The notes under the pieces are model-generated. The model worked only from the letters and a program-made list of their open reading frames with translations, was not told where the DNA came from and ran no database searches. Positions 45,226 to 55,482 of a stretch of 64,000 nt of DNA are shown piece after piece; the stretch's first letter is position 1; every line of letters begins with the position of its first letter. Position numbers and translations under genes: made by a program. The DNA comes from Chlorella sorokiniana (Eukaryota; Chlorophyta; Trebouxiophyceae; Chlorellales; Chlorellaceae): contig CP084611.1 in NCBI GenBank assembly GCA_025917655.1, forward strand, positions 1,984,001 through 2,048,000, written 5' to 3'.

Positions 45226-48200
45226 ATGCGGTGGGCAGGACTCCCCTCCGCATCCCTGCACTACCCTGCGCCTCCTCGCCTCTTTCCTAGCATAGATAGA
45301 CTTAGAGCAACCGCAAAGAGCCAGCGCATTGACGTTTCCGACTTGCCCGGTGCCCTGGGCCGCCACCGCCGCCGCATCACTGTCGCTGCTTCGCCGACTG
45401 ACGAGGACGCGAGCTGGACGAGGTTGCTCCGCCTGGCAGAGCCAGTGGAACGGCTGCTGCAGCAGATCCAGGAGCAATCCGAGTCAGAAGCTGGCAGCCT
45501 GTTGGAAATGGGGGCCGAGGTGCGGCGTGCCTAGCGCTCCCCACCACTGAGCCTGCCCCGCCAAGCGCTGCACCACATCAGTTGTTCCCATCACAATTGA
45601 TGCTGATGGTGTGGCCTGGCTGGCCCCTGCAGCTCCATGAGAATCAGCGCCTGTATGTCATCGGCTGGAAGGCTCCTCTCAGCGTCCTGGATGCGCCGGA
45701 GTGGGCCGACGCGGCGACGGGGCGGGGCGTGACGCTGGCCAGCCGACCGTATGACGACCCCGAGCGCTGGCAGCCCGTGGTGACGACCGCCACCGACGAG
45801 GAGGGCTGGCAGTATGCCACGGTGTTCAAGTGAGCAGGCGCTGCTGGAGCCAGGGGAGAGCAGGGCGTGCTGATGCGCCCGGCCCCCCATGCCTCCCTTC
45901 TCTGCTGCCCCGGGCAGCAACTCTCCAACCCCTTGCACACCAGCAGGCACCTGGAGTATAAGCGCCCGGGGGTCGCTCCAGCGCCCGCTTTGGGGATACC
46001 GTGCGGCGGCGGCTGTGGCGCCGCCGCCCCAACACCGACGCGGCGGCCGTGGCTGCGGCCCCCACCCAACGCGCACCTCGTGCGCTGGATGCTGCAGCTG
46101 CTGCGGTTGCCGAGGGCGCCGAGGCTGCGGCAACTGCTGCTGCGACCACGGCTGTTGCAGCGGCCGCGGCTGCGCGTGCAGCGCGCGAGGCTGAGGCGCG
46201 GTCCAAGGCGGTGAAGCAGTTTCTGTCCATGGTGCTCGACCTGCTCAAGTGAGGCGTGGGAGGGGGAGTGTTGGGGTGGCCGGGGGTGGAGGAGGGTGGG
46301 GGTGCAGGGCTCACCTTGGAGGGGCCACCTTGAATGATTGCGAAGCAAAGGCGCCGTGCCTGGCAACGGCTGCTGCCTGCCTGCTGGAGGAGCGCGGGGG
46401 TGGGGGGCCGCGCTTGTGCTCAGCCACGCTGCACTGCGCGGTGCCCTGCACCCCTTGCAGCCGCCGCCCCGCCTGGCAGCTGGTGCCCTGGGACCCGGCG
46501 GCGCTGTACGTGCTGTACCGGCGGCACCAGCAGGTCTACGAGGAGCTGGTGGTGAGGGGGGAGGTGCATGTATGCTCGCTTGTGGTGTGCGACAATCCAA
46601 GTCGCTGCGCCGCATGGCTTGGCCGCCCAGGCTGTGCCGCATGGCTTGGCCGCCCAGGCTGTGAAGGCTGCTCAAGCACGTCTTCCTTGTGTGCTCCCGC
46701 AGGCACAGGCCTCTGAGCGGCGTCTCTTCACCGCCGACCAGCCCCCACCCCCAAGCCAGCTGCGGGAGGGGCGCACGCTGCTGCAGGCACGCCGCGGGGC
46801 TGGCGGGCAGGCGCAGGCTGCCTGCCGCTCTGCGACTGTGCAGCCGCCCTGCAGGGACTGCCCCCGCCCGGCCTCCCAGTCGCCGGCCCGTGGCCCCTCC
46901 CGCCGCCGCAGGACATGCTGTGCGCGGCGCTGCACAGCCGCGCCGCCTACGGCTTCCCCCTGGCGGAGGGCATGATGGGCAGCGTGGCCGACTTTGTGCG
47001 CCTGCAGACCATCCAGCCCCTCACCTTTGACGCGGTGGGCGGCGTGTCGGCGGAGGCCCACAGCGAGGCGGTGGCGGCGCTGGCGGGCATCGCGCAGGAG
47101 GACCTGCTCATGGCCCAGTGGCGCAACTCGGTGTGGAGGTGAGGGGGAGGGCGGGCGCGCGTGGTGAGGGCCGCGCGGGGTGCAGGCCCTTGGGCGTGCG
47201 GATGGCCGCCGGGCCGCACGGCCCTGCAACAGGGCAGGCTGGCGTGGGTTGGCGGCAGGCCTGCGCCCAGCCCGTTGCCCTGCTCCGCCTGGTGCAGGCC
47301 CTGCCACTACGTGGCCATCGACCGAGCCAACCAGTGCATCGTGCTGTCGGTCAGGTGGGGCAGGCGGGCAGCAGCGGAGCGGTTCGGGAGCTGATTCGGG
47401 GACGCCGCCCTGCCTTGCATTCACACGGCGCCTGCTGGGCTGCGCCCCTGGGCTGTAGCCGCTCTCCGCGTGAGCCCTTTGCCCCCTCCCTCTCTTCCTT
47501 CTTCTGGCTGTGTGTGGCCGGCAGGGGTTCCCTCCAGGTGGGCGACCTGCTGTCCGACCTGGTGGCTCAGCCCATGGAAGCGGAGCTGGGGGCGCAGACG
47601 GATGGGTGCACGAGGGCATCTTTGCCGCCGCCACCTTTGTGCACTGCAGCAGCCAGGAGGCGCTGCAGGAGGCGGCACGACGCTGCCCCGGCTGGCCGCT
47701 GCTGGTGTGCGGGCACAGCCTTGGTGGTGAGCGGGGGTGGGCAGGCGCGGCAGGCTGCCTCGCGGGCGCCCGGCGGGGCAGCGGGCGGTGGGCACTGCTT
47801 GCGACGCGGGCGCTGGTGGTGCGCAACTGACGCCCCTTCCTGCCTGCTCCGCCGCAGGCGGCACCGCGGCGCTGGTGACCATGCTGCTGCAGCAGTCGGG
47901 GCTGCCTGAGGGCATGGGGCCGGTGCGCTGCATCACGCTGGGCACAGGTGGGCGGCGGGGCAGGAGCCCCCGCTGTGCTGCTGCCTACACCCCCAGAGGC
48001 TCCCGCAGCTGCCACCCCCCTTCCCCACTGCTCTGTCATAAATGTCTGCTGCGCCTGCCGTGGCCTGCAGCGGCTGTGATGTCGCGCCCGCTGGCTGAGG
48101 CGTGCGAGGGGCTGGTCACCTCTGTGATTGTGGGCAGCGATGTGGTGCCCCACCTGTCGCTGGCCAGCGTGGAGGCGCTGCTGCTGGAGGCCTCACGCTC

Positions 48201-49500
48201 CAGCCCCGTGCGCCGCACCGTGGAGCAGTGGGGCAGCGCGCTGGCGGGGGCGCTGGTGAGGGGGGGGGCGGGGGCAAGAGTGCTGCCCGGTTGCGGGGGA
48301 GGGGCCGCTGCTGGACCGCGTCTCACCCTGCGCCAGCCCAGCCTGCCCTCGCTTGCCTCCACACCTGCCGCCCCCCGCACCCCGCTGCAGGGCAAGGGCG
48401 ACGGCGGCCAGCCTGGCGGCAGCTGGGCCGCCGTGAAGTCTGCGTCGCAGCGGCTGAGCCAGTCGGCGGGGGCGCCGGCCTGGCCCGCCTCATGTCGCTG
48501 GCCAAGGAGCAGCCGGCTGCGGCGGCGGACCCGGGTGGTGAGGGCGCCCAGCAGCAGCTGCAGGGGGAGCCGCAGCAGCCGCAGCAGCAGCAGCAGCTGC
48601 AGAGGGAGCAGCAAGGAGGGGAGCAGGGGCAGCGCCAGGTGCCCGTGCTGGAGGGGCAGCAGGCGCCGCCGGAGGTGCCACGCTGGCAGCAGCTGCTGAG
48701 CCGGCGCGAGCCGCAGGCCATCCCCGTCATCGACATGCAGGCGCCCGGCAGCGCGTCCGACGCGCAGCAGCAGGTGCAGGAGCAGCAGCGAGCAGCAGGG
48801 GACGGTTGCGCCGGCCGCAGGAGGCTCGCAGGCTGCAGCGGGGCGGCAGGCAGAGGGGCAGGCGCCGCAGCCGGGGCAGCGGGGTGAGCGGGAGGAGGAG
48901 GTGATGCCCTACTTTTGTGAGTACGACGCGCCGCTGGCTGACGCCGGGATGGCGCAGGAGGCGGTGGCCGCGCGGGGCTGCCGCCGACGACGATGCAGCG
49001 GCGCGCGAGGGCGGCGGCGGCTCCACCGCGGACCCCCTCAGCCCGGAGCACCTCTTCCCGCCGGGGCGCATCATCTGGATCTTCCCGCCGACGGCGAGGT
49101 GCAGGATGCTGGCGAGGCGCAGCGCCAGCTGGACTCCATGGAGGCCGCCTGGCAGGGCGCCCCGCGGGCGGGGGCCGCAGGAGGATGCGCGGCAGGCGCA
49201 GCAGCAGCTGGTAGACCAGGCGCGGAGCGAGTCTGGCGGGCCGGCGGGCCCCTCCCGCGGGCAGTACGACGTCACCAACGCGGACGAGCGGGTGCAGGGG
49301 CGGGGGCGGTGGACATGGGGGAGGCGGCGGAGGCGGTGGAGCATGGGGGGGCACGGCGCTGGGCAGGAGGGCGGGCAGGCGCGGGCGAGGCGGTGGTGTC
49401 GGACGCCGACCGCGCCAGCTTCGAGCACCTGCTGCTGCTGCCCGACATGCTCAACGACCACCTGCCCGACAGGTACCTGGCAGCCCTGAAGCAGCTGTAG
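45226..49500 (+). CDS. Dysferlin/peroxin-domain protein fused to an sn1-type diacylglycerol lipase (class 3 lipase)
   Basis: ATG 45226 starts a basic N-terminus; exon 1 ends MGAE and splices in phase to HENQRLYVIGWKAPLSVLDA. The DysF/peroxin domain continues EWADAATGRG, PERWQPVVTTATDEEGWQYA, then HLEYKRPG and FGDTVRRRLWRR, the family's terminal VRRR.W.R. Without a stop the gene runs on to RPAWQLVPWDPAALYVLYRR, HSRAAYGFPLAEGMMGS and CHYVAIDRANQCIVLSVR, then the class 3 lipase core: WVHEGIFAAATFVHCSS, CGHSLGGGTAALVTMLLQ with the nucleophile Ser (47711-47726 before the splice), and VIVGSDVVPHLSLASVEAL with the catalytic Asp. After a Gln-rich insert come EHLFPPGRIIWIFPP and LLLLPDMLNDHLPDRYLAAL, stop TAG 49498-49500. 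It should cleave diacylglycerol at membranes. Frame jumps near 45978 and 47592. Confidence 0.78.
46609..46662. repeat. Perfect 2 x 27-bp tandem repeat in a DAG lipase intron
   Basis: Two identical 27-base units (first at 46609, second at 46636) lie in the intron between the YRRHQQVYEELV exon and the next acceptor near 46700. Looks like a recent slippage duplication. Confidence 0.8.
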
Positions 49501-49591
49501 CCGTGGCGCCGCGCCAGGGCTGCGCACCCCTGCCTGCACTCCCCTTGCACCGCCTCCGACTCTGGGGGCATGTCGTGAGCATGTAGTAAAC

Positions 49592-49698
49592 CTGATTGCA
49601 GCAGGCCAGGGAGCCAGCAGTTGTAAAGACGAGCAGGGAAAGCGAATCTGATTGCAGCAGGCCGGGGAGCCAACAATTGTAAAGGCGAGCAGGGAAGA
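49592..49698. repeat. Two-copy 56-bp tandem duplication carrying the poly(A) signal
   Basis: Two near-identical units start at 49592 and 49648. Each holds a TGTAA (49622-49626 and 49678-49682) followed by GAGCAGGGAA. It lies in the gap between the convergent DAG lipase and deformylase genes, so it duplicates the probable cleavage signal of the lipase. Confidence 0.75.
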
Positions 49699-49746
49699 GG
49701 GAGCGAGAGCTGCAGCAGGAAAGGGGCGCGGCTGGCGCGGCCGGCC

Positions 49747-51255
49747 TCATGCCACGCGCTGCACCTCGGCCCCCGGGTGCGCCGCCAGCCACTCCTCCTC
49801 CAGCTCCACCAGCTATGTTTGTGCGGGGGTAGGGCGGGGTGCGGCCAGCTGTCAGCCTTGCGGGTGAGGGCAGCACGTTTGCATGGCAGGGCAGGGCAGG
49901 GCAGGGCGGGGGCGGGCGGCGGGCGTGCCCTCACCTGCTGCTTCACCCCCTGCAGCACCTCTGCCTGCATGCGGTCGTGGAACAGGCGGCCGTCCAGGTG
50001 GTCGTACTCATGCTGGAAGATGCGGGCGGGGAAGCCGCTGCAGTACGGGGGGTGGGGGTGGGGGGGGGGGGGGCGCGCGCAACTTTGCGATGGGTCCAGC
50101 AATAGGCCCGAAACCAGACTGTGCTGGCATGGCTGCCTTGCCCGCAGCCCACCTGAGGTTGAGGGTGAACTTCTTGCCGGTCAGGTCCTGAGCCTTCACC
50201 CGCACCTTGGTGGGGCGCTGCAGGGGGAGCACAGCGGTGAGCGCGCGGAGGCGGCGCCCTGTGCAGCATTGCGGCAGCGGCACAGCATGGCCCTCCCGCT
50301 GCCCAGGGGCCCCAGCTCCCACCCAGATGTCGGCGTAGATGCCCGGGAAGGAGAGGCAGCCCTCCTCAAACACGCTCGTGCTCTTCCCCGCGCTGATGAC
50401 CTGGGGGTTGACCAGCACAATCTGCGGGTGCGGGGCGGTGTGAAGTGGTGAGGCAAGCGGGAGCCACGGGTGTGCGGGTCTGCGCTGGGGGCGCCGCTCC
50501 CCGCCAGGAGGGGCAGGCCCTGCCCCCCTCCTCCACCTGGATCCCCCTTGCCTCACCTCCTCTCCCTTCCCCTTCTCCCCTGCCTCGTTGAACACCATCA
50601 GCCGCACGTTGACCCCAACCTGCGGCGCTGCCAGCCCCACCCCATCGTCCCTGCAGGCGCCGCACAGCTGGCGGTTGGAAGTTGAGGAGGTTTGTGGGGT
50701 GCAGCAAGCAGCCGCCACCGCCGGCATCGGGCGGGGGCCACGCACGACACACCCCTGTCCCGCGGCGCCGCTCACTGGTACATGACCTCAAACATCTCCT
50801 CCGCCAGCCTGCGCAGCGTGTTGTCAAAGGCGGCGATGCGGGCGTTGGGGGCGCGCAGGCGCGGGTCGGGTATCGCAGCACTGCCAGCGGAGACTGCCAC
50901 TCCAGCTTGGTCACTGCAGCGCAGAGACAGGACCGGCGGCGCCGCAGGCCATTCGGGTGTGCCTGTGCAGCCTGGTGCGGCAGCGAGCACAGGCGGCGGG
51001 CACCGCCAGCGGCTGTGTTCCCCCAGGTCACCCGCTGGAGTGATTGAATCCTCCTCCACATCCTCTCTCTTCATGTCCGCCAGCAATTCGGCAAGCCGGT
51101 TGCGGGCTTGCGCCGCCTAGATTGCCGCGCTCTTGTTGCAGCTGCTGCTGTGGCCAGGGCGCGAGGTTGGGCGCCAATTTACCGCTAAATGATCTCGTCA
51201 ACGGCCGCACCAGGGCTAGCCGGACTGCGTGCGGGCCACTTATTGCTGCCTGCAT
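49747..51255 (-). CDS. PDF1B: Peptide deformylase, PDF1B type, organellar
   Basis: Removes the N-formyl group from nascent organelle-made proteins. ATG 51255 begins a transit-like N-terminus (MQAAISGPHAVRLALVRPLT). Then come RNRLAELLADMKREDVEEDS, KLEWQSPLAVLRYP, DPRLRAPNARIAAFDNTLRR and LAEEMFEVMYQ. The three deformylase motifs are complete: GVGLAAPQVG (motif 1, about 50635-50610), EEGCLSFPGIYADI with the metal-ligand Cys (motif 2, about 50365-50330), and FQHEYDHLDGRLF with both metal-ligand His and the catalytic Glu (motif 3, about 50020-49985). It ends EEEWLAAHPGAEVQRVA at TGA 49747-49749. The wording NPQVISAG and KVRVKAQDLTGK favours PDF1B over PDF1A. Frame jumps near 50876 and 51110. Confidence 0.9.
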
Positions 51256-51704
51256 GTGGGCCTGGTTGTTTGTGCTTGTCAGGCGTCGGCAGATCTAACA
51301 AGCAACACCTTCAGCAATGCACGGCAATTGTGTACAATGCGCCATGCTTGCTTCCTCTTTGTGATGACGCTTACGTGGTGGCAACGCCGCCCTCTGTTGG
51401 CGGCGCCTTGCCATGCGTGCTGTGTTGTGTTACTGAGCTTGGTGCAGTGGTTCTGCGAAAGTTGCACGAGTTTTGGGATTCTGGCACAATTCTGCCTGTC
51501 GCAGTGGGGATGAGCCCGTCACCTCGCAGCCCCCATTGGCGGCATGCTGTGCCCGCTCACATCCTGGTTGCTCACACTGGGCGGCACTCACAGCGGCTGC
51601 TTGCTGTGTGTGAGGTCGAGGCGCGCTGCAAGTTCCGCGTCGCGTCTGCCCTGGACTGGCCTGGCCAACTTTGGAGTCTGGAGTATGCGCCGAGCTGGGC
51701 TTGA
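51189..51704 (+). CDS. Candidate 171-residue protein, antisense overlap with the deformylase start
   Basis: An uninterrupted ATG-to-stop frame with several Cys residues (CLLPLCDDAYVVATPPSVGG, then ALPCVLCCVTELGAVVLRKL). It overlaps the first 67 coding bases of deformylase on the other strand. The stretch is not especially GC-rich, so a chance frame of this length is less expected than elsewhere in the window. No domain recognised and no introns evident. It may be spurious. Confidence 0.25.
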   Translation: MISSTAAPGLAGLRAGHLLLPACGPGCLCLSGVGRSNKQHLQQCTAIVYNAPCLLPLCDDAYVVATPPSVGGALPCVLCCVTELGAVVLRKLHEFWDSGTILPVAVGMSPSPRSPHWRHAVPAHILVAHTGRHSQRLLAVCEVEARCKFRVASALDWPGQLWSLEYAPSWA

Positions 51705-52045
51705 AAAGCAGCAGCGGCTGCTGGGAACGGCTGACCGCCAGGTGCCTGGGATAGGGCTTCAGGAAGGCCCGCAGTATTTACACTAGTGCAAAGTCGATGC
51801 CAGGCAAAACAGCGTGCTTGCCGGCCCGAGGAGATCCTGCGACTGCTCTTGCATGCTGTGGGCGTGCAAGAGCCACCCCGCCACTGTTACAAACTGCCCT
51901 ACCCAGCAAACTGGGCAAGCGTAGCAGGACTTGGGCCAAAAAGGGCGGCTGACGCGGATGAGCACTCAAGAAGACTCAATGTCTCAGCCTGCGCTAGCGG
52001 CAACGAGATGAAGGCATAACAGGAATGGAGACAGAATGCTGGCCG
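51705..52045. other. Intergenic stretch
   Basis: No supportable gene. Short frames exist on both strands, one on the minus strand with KSCYACPVCWVGQFVTVAG, but without start context or domain support. Confidence 0.3.
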
Positions 52046-52806
52046 TCAGTGGCAGGGCCGCAAAGGCCTTTGCCTCTGCCAGACAAATTTCCAGCGCGGC
52101 GAGATGTGTCTGCGCCTCTGACAACTTCTGCTTGTATACTCTTCACTGTATGCCGCACCCAAGATGCTGGCAAGGGGCACAGCCACCAGCAGTGATGCTG
52201 GGGATGCTGCGGCAGACATGGCCCAGTCAGGGAGAAAGGGAACAGGCCAAGTGGATGATTCAATCCCATCTAGACGTGTCGACACCACACCGAGCAGGAA
52301 AAGAAACACAGCTGTCGCATTCGCCAGGCCGCAGTAGACCGCTTGGCCATAAGGGCTCCAACTATCATTTTCTGCACCTTCAGCTGTATCTCCAAATCCC
52401 TGATCTGCATGGATCGTGCAGCGACGCCGTAGCTTGGTCATCATGCCTAGAACAATGTGGCAACTTGCCACCAAGCGAGCTGGCGGCCCACCTTTGCATC
52501 GACTACCTCTAGCTGCTCTTCAGAAAATTTGAATTCACTGACGCCGCCAGATGGCCCCTGCACGCCGCTGCTCAGCGCCTCGACTGCGCGCGAAGCGTCA
52601 ATCGAGCCAGGCCCCCATGCAATTGTGCTACGCTGCCCCGTCTGCTGCGCACGGTTGACTTGGCGGCAGACACGCGCTGTTGGCAGCAGGTGATGTGATG
52701 CTGGCTGTCGCCTCGTGTTTACGTCTGGCGCTGGAAAGCTGCGTGGGAGGGCGGCTGGATCAGAGACATGGGTAGTCCTGCAGGGGTCATAAGCACACAC
52801 ACACAC
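52046..52806 (-). CDS. Hypothetical membrane protein: coiled coil followed by two hydrophobic segments
   Basis: Two exons are visible. The first reads AQQTGQRSTIAWGPGSIDAS, then SSGVQGPSGGVSEFKFSEEQ and LEVVDAK to a GTGGGC donor near 52490. The second starts after an acceptor near 52400 and in one frame continues the helix as IRDLEIQLKVQKMIVGALM; in another it gives YCGLANATAVFLFLLGVVST and ASPASLLVAVPLASILGAAY, two likely membrane helices. Both look genuine, so a frame error between them is likely. Start approximate: the only ATG nearby opens MSLIQPPSHAAFQRQ, also out of frame. An organellar membrane protein is a guess. Family not recognised. Confidence 0.4.
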
Positions 52807-53339
52807 AATACCCTTGCAGGCGTTTGATTCACAATGCCCAGATAATTAGCAGGTTGCTGCCCAGCCCTCCAGTCCTGGCACACAGCCCCTGGGCTCTTCG
52901 TGGTGCTGGGCTCAATAACATGACCCAAAGCCTGTCTTAACGATTCAGCATCTCTCACCTACTGGGAGCGGCGCGTCGACGATTGTGATGCTGAGAGGTC
53001 AGGCTTCTTTGGAAAGTCCATGAAGGCTCATGCCCACAGCTCTGCGTTGCAGGCAGATCAACTCATGATCATATATGGCTCGCTTCGCCTGCTGCCTGCA
53101 GCCGTGAGGGCGCCCGGGCTGCGTGGCAGCTCGGAGCGATCTGTTCCAGGCGAGGACTGCTCTTTGCAGCTGCTGTTCACGAACGCGGCTGTGGTCGCCA
53201 GAAGTGCCCAACCCCTTGTTGGAGAGCCCCATGTTCATGTCGCCTCATGTGGCTCTGCCGCTTGCGCAGCGCTTGGTTTTCAACACGCTTTCGGTGTTGT
53301 TGCAGGCCCTGCTCTACTCGCCAGGCGGGCTGCAACTTC
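52807..53339. other. Divergent intergenic region with possible upstream exon
   Basis: Between the minus-strand membrane protein and the small + strand gene. A + strand frame at about 53123-53300 (SPEVPNPLLESPMFMSPHVA, then LPLAQRLVFNTLSVLLQ ending at a CAG near 53306) may be an upstream exon of the 53340 gene, but phase does not match. An (AC)n run lies at about 52795-52806. Confidence 0.3.
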
Positions 53340-53564
53340 ATGGCGCTTGCAGCGGCGGCAGTGCAGCGCCCGGGCGGAGAGCGGGCCGCCGCGGGGCCCG
53401 CGGGCGACGCCGACACCATTTTCAAACAGAAAGTGGCTAATTCAATAATGCTCATCAGTCTCCTGCCATTACCATTCATTATAAAAACAGACGCTCCAGT
53501 GCTGCTCACAGGCCTCACTGCGTTCTACGTCTTCCACGGGCTGCATGCGCTGTGGACGCCTTGA
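53340..53564 (+). CDS. Small two-helix membrane protein, 74 residues
   Basis: ATG 53340 (MALAAAAVQRPGGERAAA) leads to a hydrophilic linker (GDADTIFKQKVANS) and two hydrophobic helices, IMLISLLPLPFII and APVLLTGLTAFYVFHGLHAL, ending WTP at TGA 53562-53564. It is a plausible stand-alone tiny membrane protein or the last exon of a longer gene starting before 53300. The size and hairpin shape recall small accessory subunits of membrane complexes, but no family is recognised. Downstream, 53580-53760 contains several TGTAA signals on the + strand. Confidence 0.4.
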   Translation: MALAAAAVQRPGGERAAAGPAGDADTIFKQKVANSIMLISLLPLPFIIKTDAPVLLTGLTAFYVFHGLHALWTP

Positions 53565-53808
53565 TTGGACTTGTCAATTTGATTGCAGCAGGAACGCACT
53601 GAGCATTTAATCACCTCTATGAGCAAAGCTGTCATTGTTGAAGGTCAACTGCAGCTGTAAATTGACTGTTACAGGGCAACTACAAATCAGTTGTTGCAGG
53701 GCCAATTGCTAGTGCGAATCAGGCACTGCACTAGTGTGACACTTGTAAATCTGGCATTGTAAATGTGCTGATGCTTGGCGTTCAATCCTTTTCCACGCCA
53801 AGGGCTTG

Positions 53809-54776
53809 ATGGCCTTTTTTCAGCAGATGTGGAGCTGGCTTTCCGCGGCCAAGGCGGAGCTTTTCCGCCCGTGGCCGGGCTCGCAAGCTCATCGAGAGTT
53901 GCTCTTCAAGGCACGCCGCGAATGGAACCGCGAGCTTGAGAAGCCGCTGGACGAGCGCGACGAGGGTCTTCTGGTCGAGGTCTAGAGCGCAATGCTTCGC
54001 GCACAAGCTGAAGAAGCTGAGGTGGGCGCAGGGAACAGGCCCAACAGCAGGGGGCACCACCTTTGCTGCTCTGTGGGCCCGCCCGCCTTCACAACGCGGT
54101 TGCACAACCAGCAGCAGTGGCACACCCCCTTTCCTGATTGGTTCCACAGTACCATGCCCGTCTTTTGGATCACGTCGCCAGCATGCGGCGTGTATCGCCT
54201 GTAGACCACTGTGTCGGCTGCACCGCCAGCGCTATCGTGCGTCGACGGCTGATAGCATCGTACGCAGCGCGGGCAGCCTACTGTCGGGGCAAGCAAGCCG
54301 AGGCCGTGGAAATGCTACGAGCGCTGGAAGAGGGCGACTTGGATGGGCCGCACAAGCTGTGGCATGCATCCATTGCCACCTTTGACCTGCCCGAGAACGA
54401 CGAGGCCGTGGCGGCGATGCGAGCGGTGCCACCCAGAGATGTGTGCAGCGCCTGCCACAAGGAGCTGGAAGTAGTGAGCACAAGCCATGCTGCCTTGTGC
54501 TGTGTTGCTTTTACCTGCGGTTGATCACGTGCATGTCTAAGGAGGTGATGTTTGGAAAGGTGGTCTGACGTTTGTGATGCTCATGCACCTGTACAGGCCG
54601 AGAATGCTGAGCGATTTGTTCTCAAAGTGCTCGACACTGAAAGGAGGTGCCTTTCAAACAGTTCGTCTACCTTTACGGAAGGAGAAGATTATGAGGAGCA
54701 AGAGGATCGGGAGCAGTGTGCGCTTGAGCCTGAGCAGCAGCCACAGGATGTGAGCAGCAGCAGTGCTGTGTCGTAG
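53809..54776 (+). CDS. Hypothetical helical protein with CxxC pairs
   Basis: Exon 1 (53809-53983) opens MAFFQQMWSWLSAAKAELF and is strongly helical (RELLFKARREWNRELEKPLD then ERDEGLLVE), ending at a GTCTAG donor. Exon 2 begins in phase after the acceptor near 54150: YHARLLDHVASMRRVSPVD, HCVGC, VRRRLIASYAARAAYCRGKQ, AEAVEMLRALEEGDLDGPHK, then VCSACHKELEV before GTGAGC. Exon 3 reads AENAERFVLKVLDTERRCLS and an acidic tail to TAG 54774-54776. Two CxxC pairs could bind a metal, but no known zinc fold is evident. A second GTGAGC donor near 54749 would allow splicing past the stop to an exon at 55066-55234. Function unknown. Confidence 0.5.
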
Positions 54777-55482
54777 CAGCAGCGGGCGTGCAGCTGGCAC
54801 GCGGAAAGTGCAAGGTCGTCGCTCATTGTGCGACAATCTTTATGCCAGGCCGTGTGCCAATATATCCTCGTTTGGCCGCTGGCCTTTGGAGCCCTTGCCG
54901 CGGCGGCTGGGCGTGAGTAGTGCTGGCTGGAGAAATCAGACAACCGGTGAGCATATGTGGGGCTGCCAATCTGTGCCGGTGTGTTGTTGTGCTAGTGCGC
55001 TGTCCATTCCCTCCTGCTGCGTATATATCTAACCATGACCTTGTGCTGTGTGGTGCTTGTTGCAGGCTTCTTGGCGTGCACTTTCGAGAAGATCTTGAGA
55101 CGCTTGTGGTCTCAGGCAGCCTGCTGAGCAGCGGCACCGTTGGCCGCAGACTGCCCGCAGCGGTTTGAGCTGGATCGCAAGCACAGCAAAGTGTTGGCGT
55201 CGGAGCGAGCGGCCCTGTGCCCAGCCCAACTCAGGTGCGCCCGCTCGCCTTCATGAGAGCACCCAGCCCGCTTGCCACCCCACCGCAGCGCTGCCTGTTT
55301 TCCAGCCAGGCGGCTTCCTTGCCAGCCCACCCAGGAGCGCTGTTGGGCTTATTTGTTATGCGCAGCGCGTGGCAGACGGCGCAGGCTCAGCCCCTTGCTG
55401 CCCCCCTTGCGCCCCCTGCTGGCTGCCTTTCCAAAACTGCGGGCCGCCTGGGCGGCCTGCCCTGTGCTGGCCCCACGTGCAG
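54777..55482. other. Stretch with one possible exon (55066-55234, +)
   Basis: After the acceptor at 55063-55065 a frame reads FLACTFEKILRRLWSQAAC, then TGA (55125-55127), then DCPQRFELDRKHSKVLASER up to a GTGCGC donor at 55235. It may be a further exon of the preceding gene or of the channel-like gene that follows. I see no membrane-domain exons of a channel here. Confidence 0.3.

Noticed and set aside
55125-55127. Possible selenocysteine TGA in a coding-like exon
   Set aside because: No SECIS-like hairpin or redox motif was recognised, and frame errors are common in this window.
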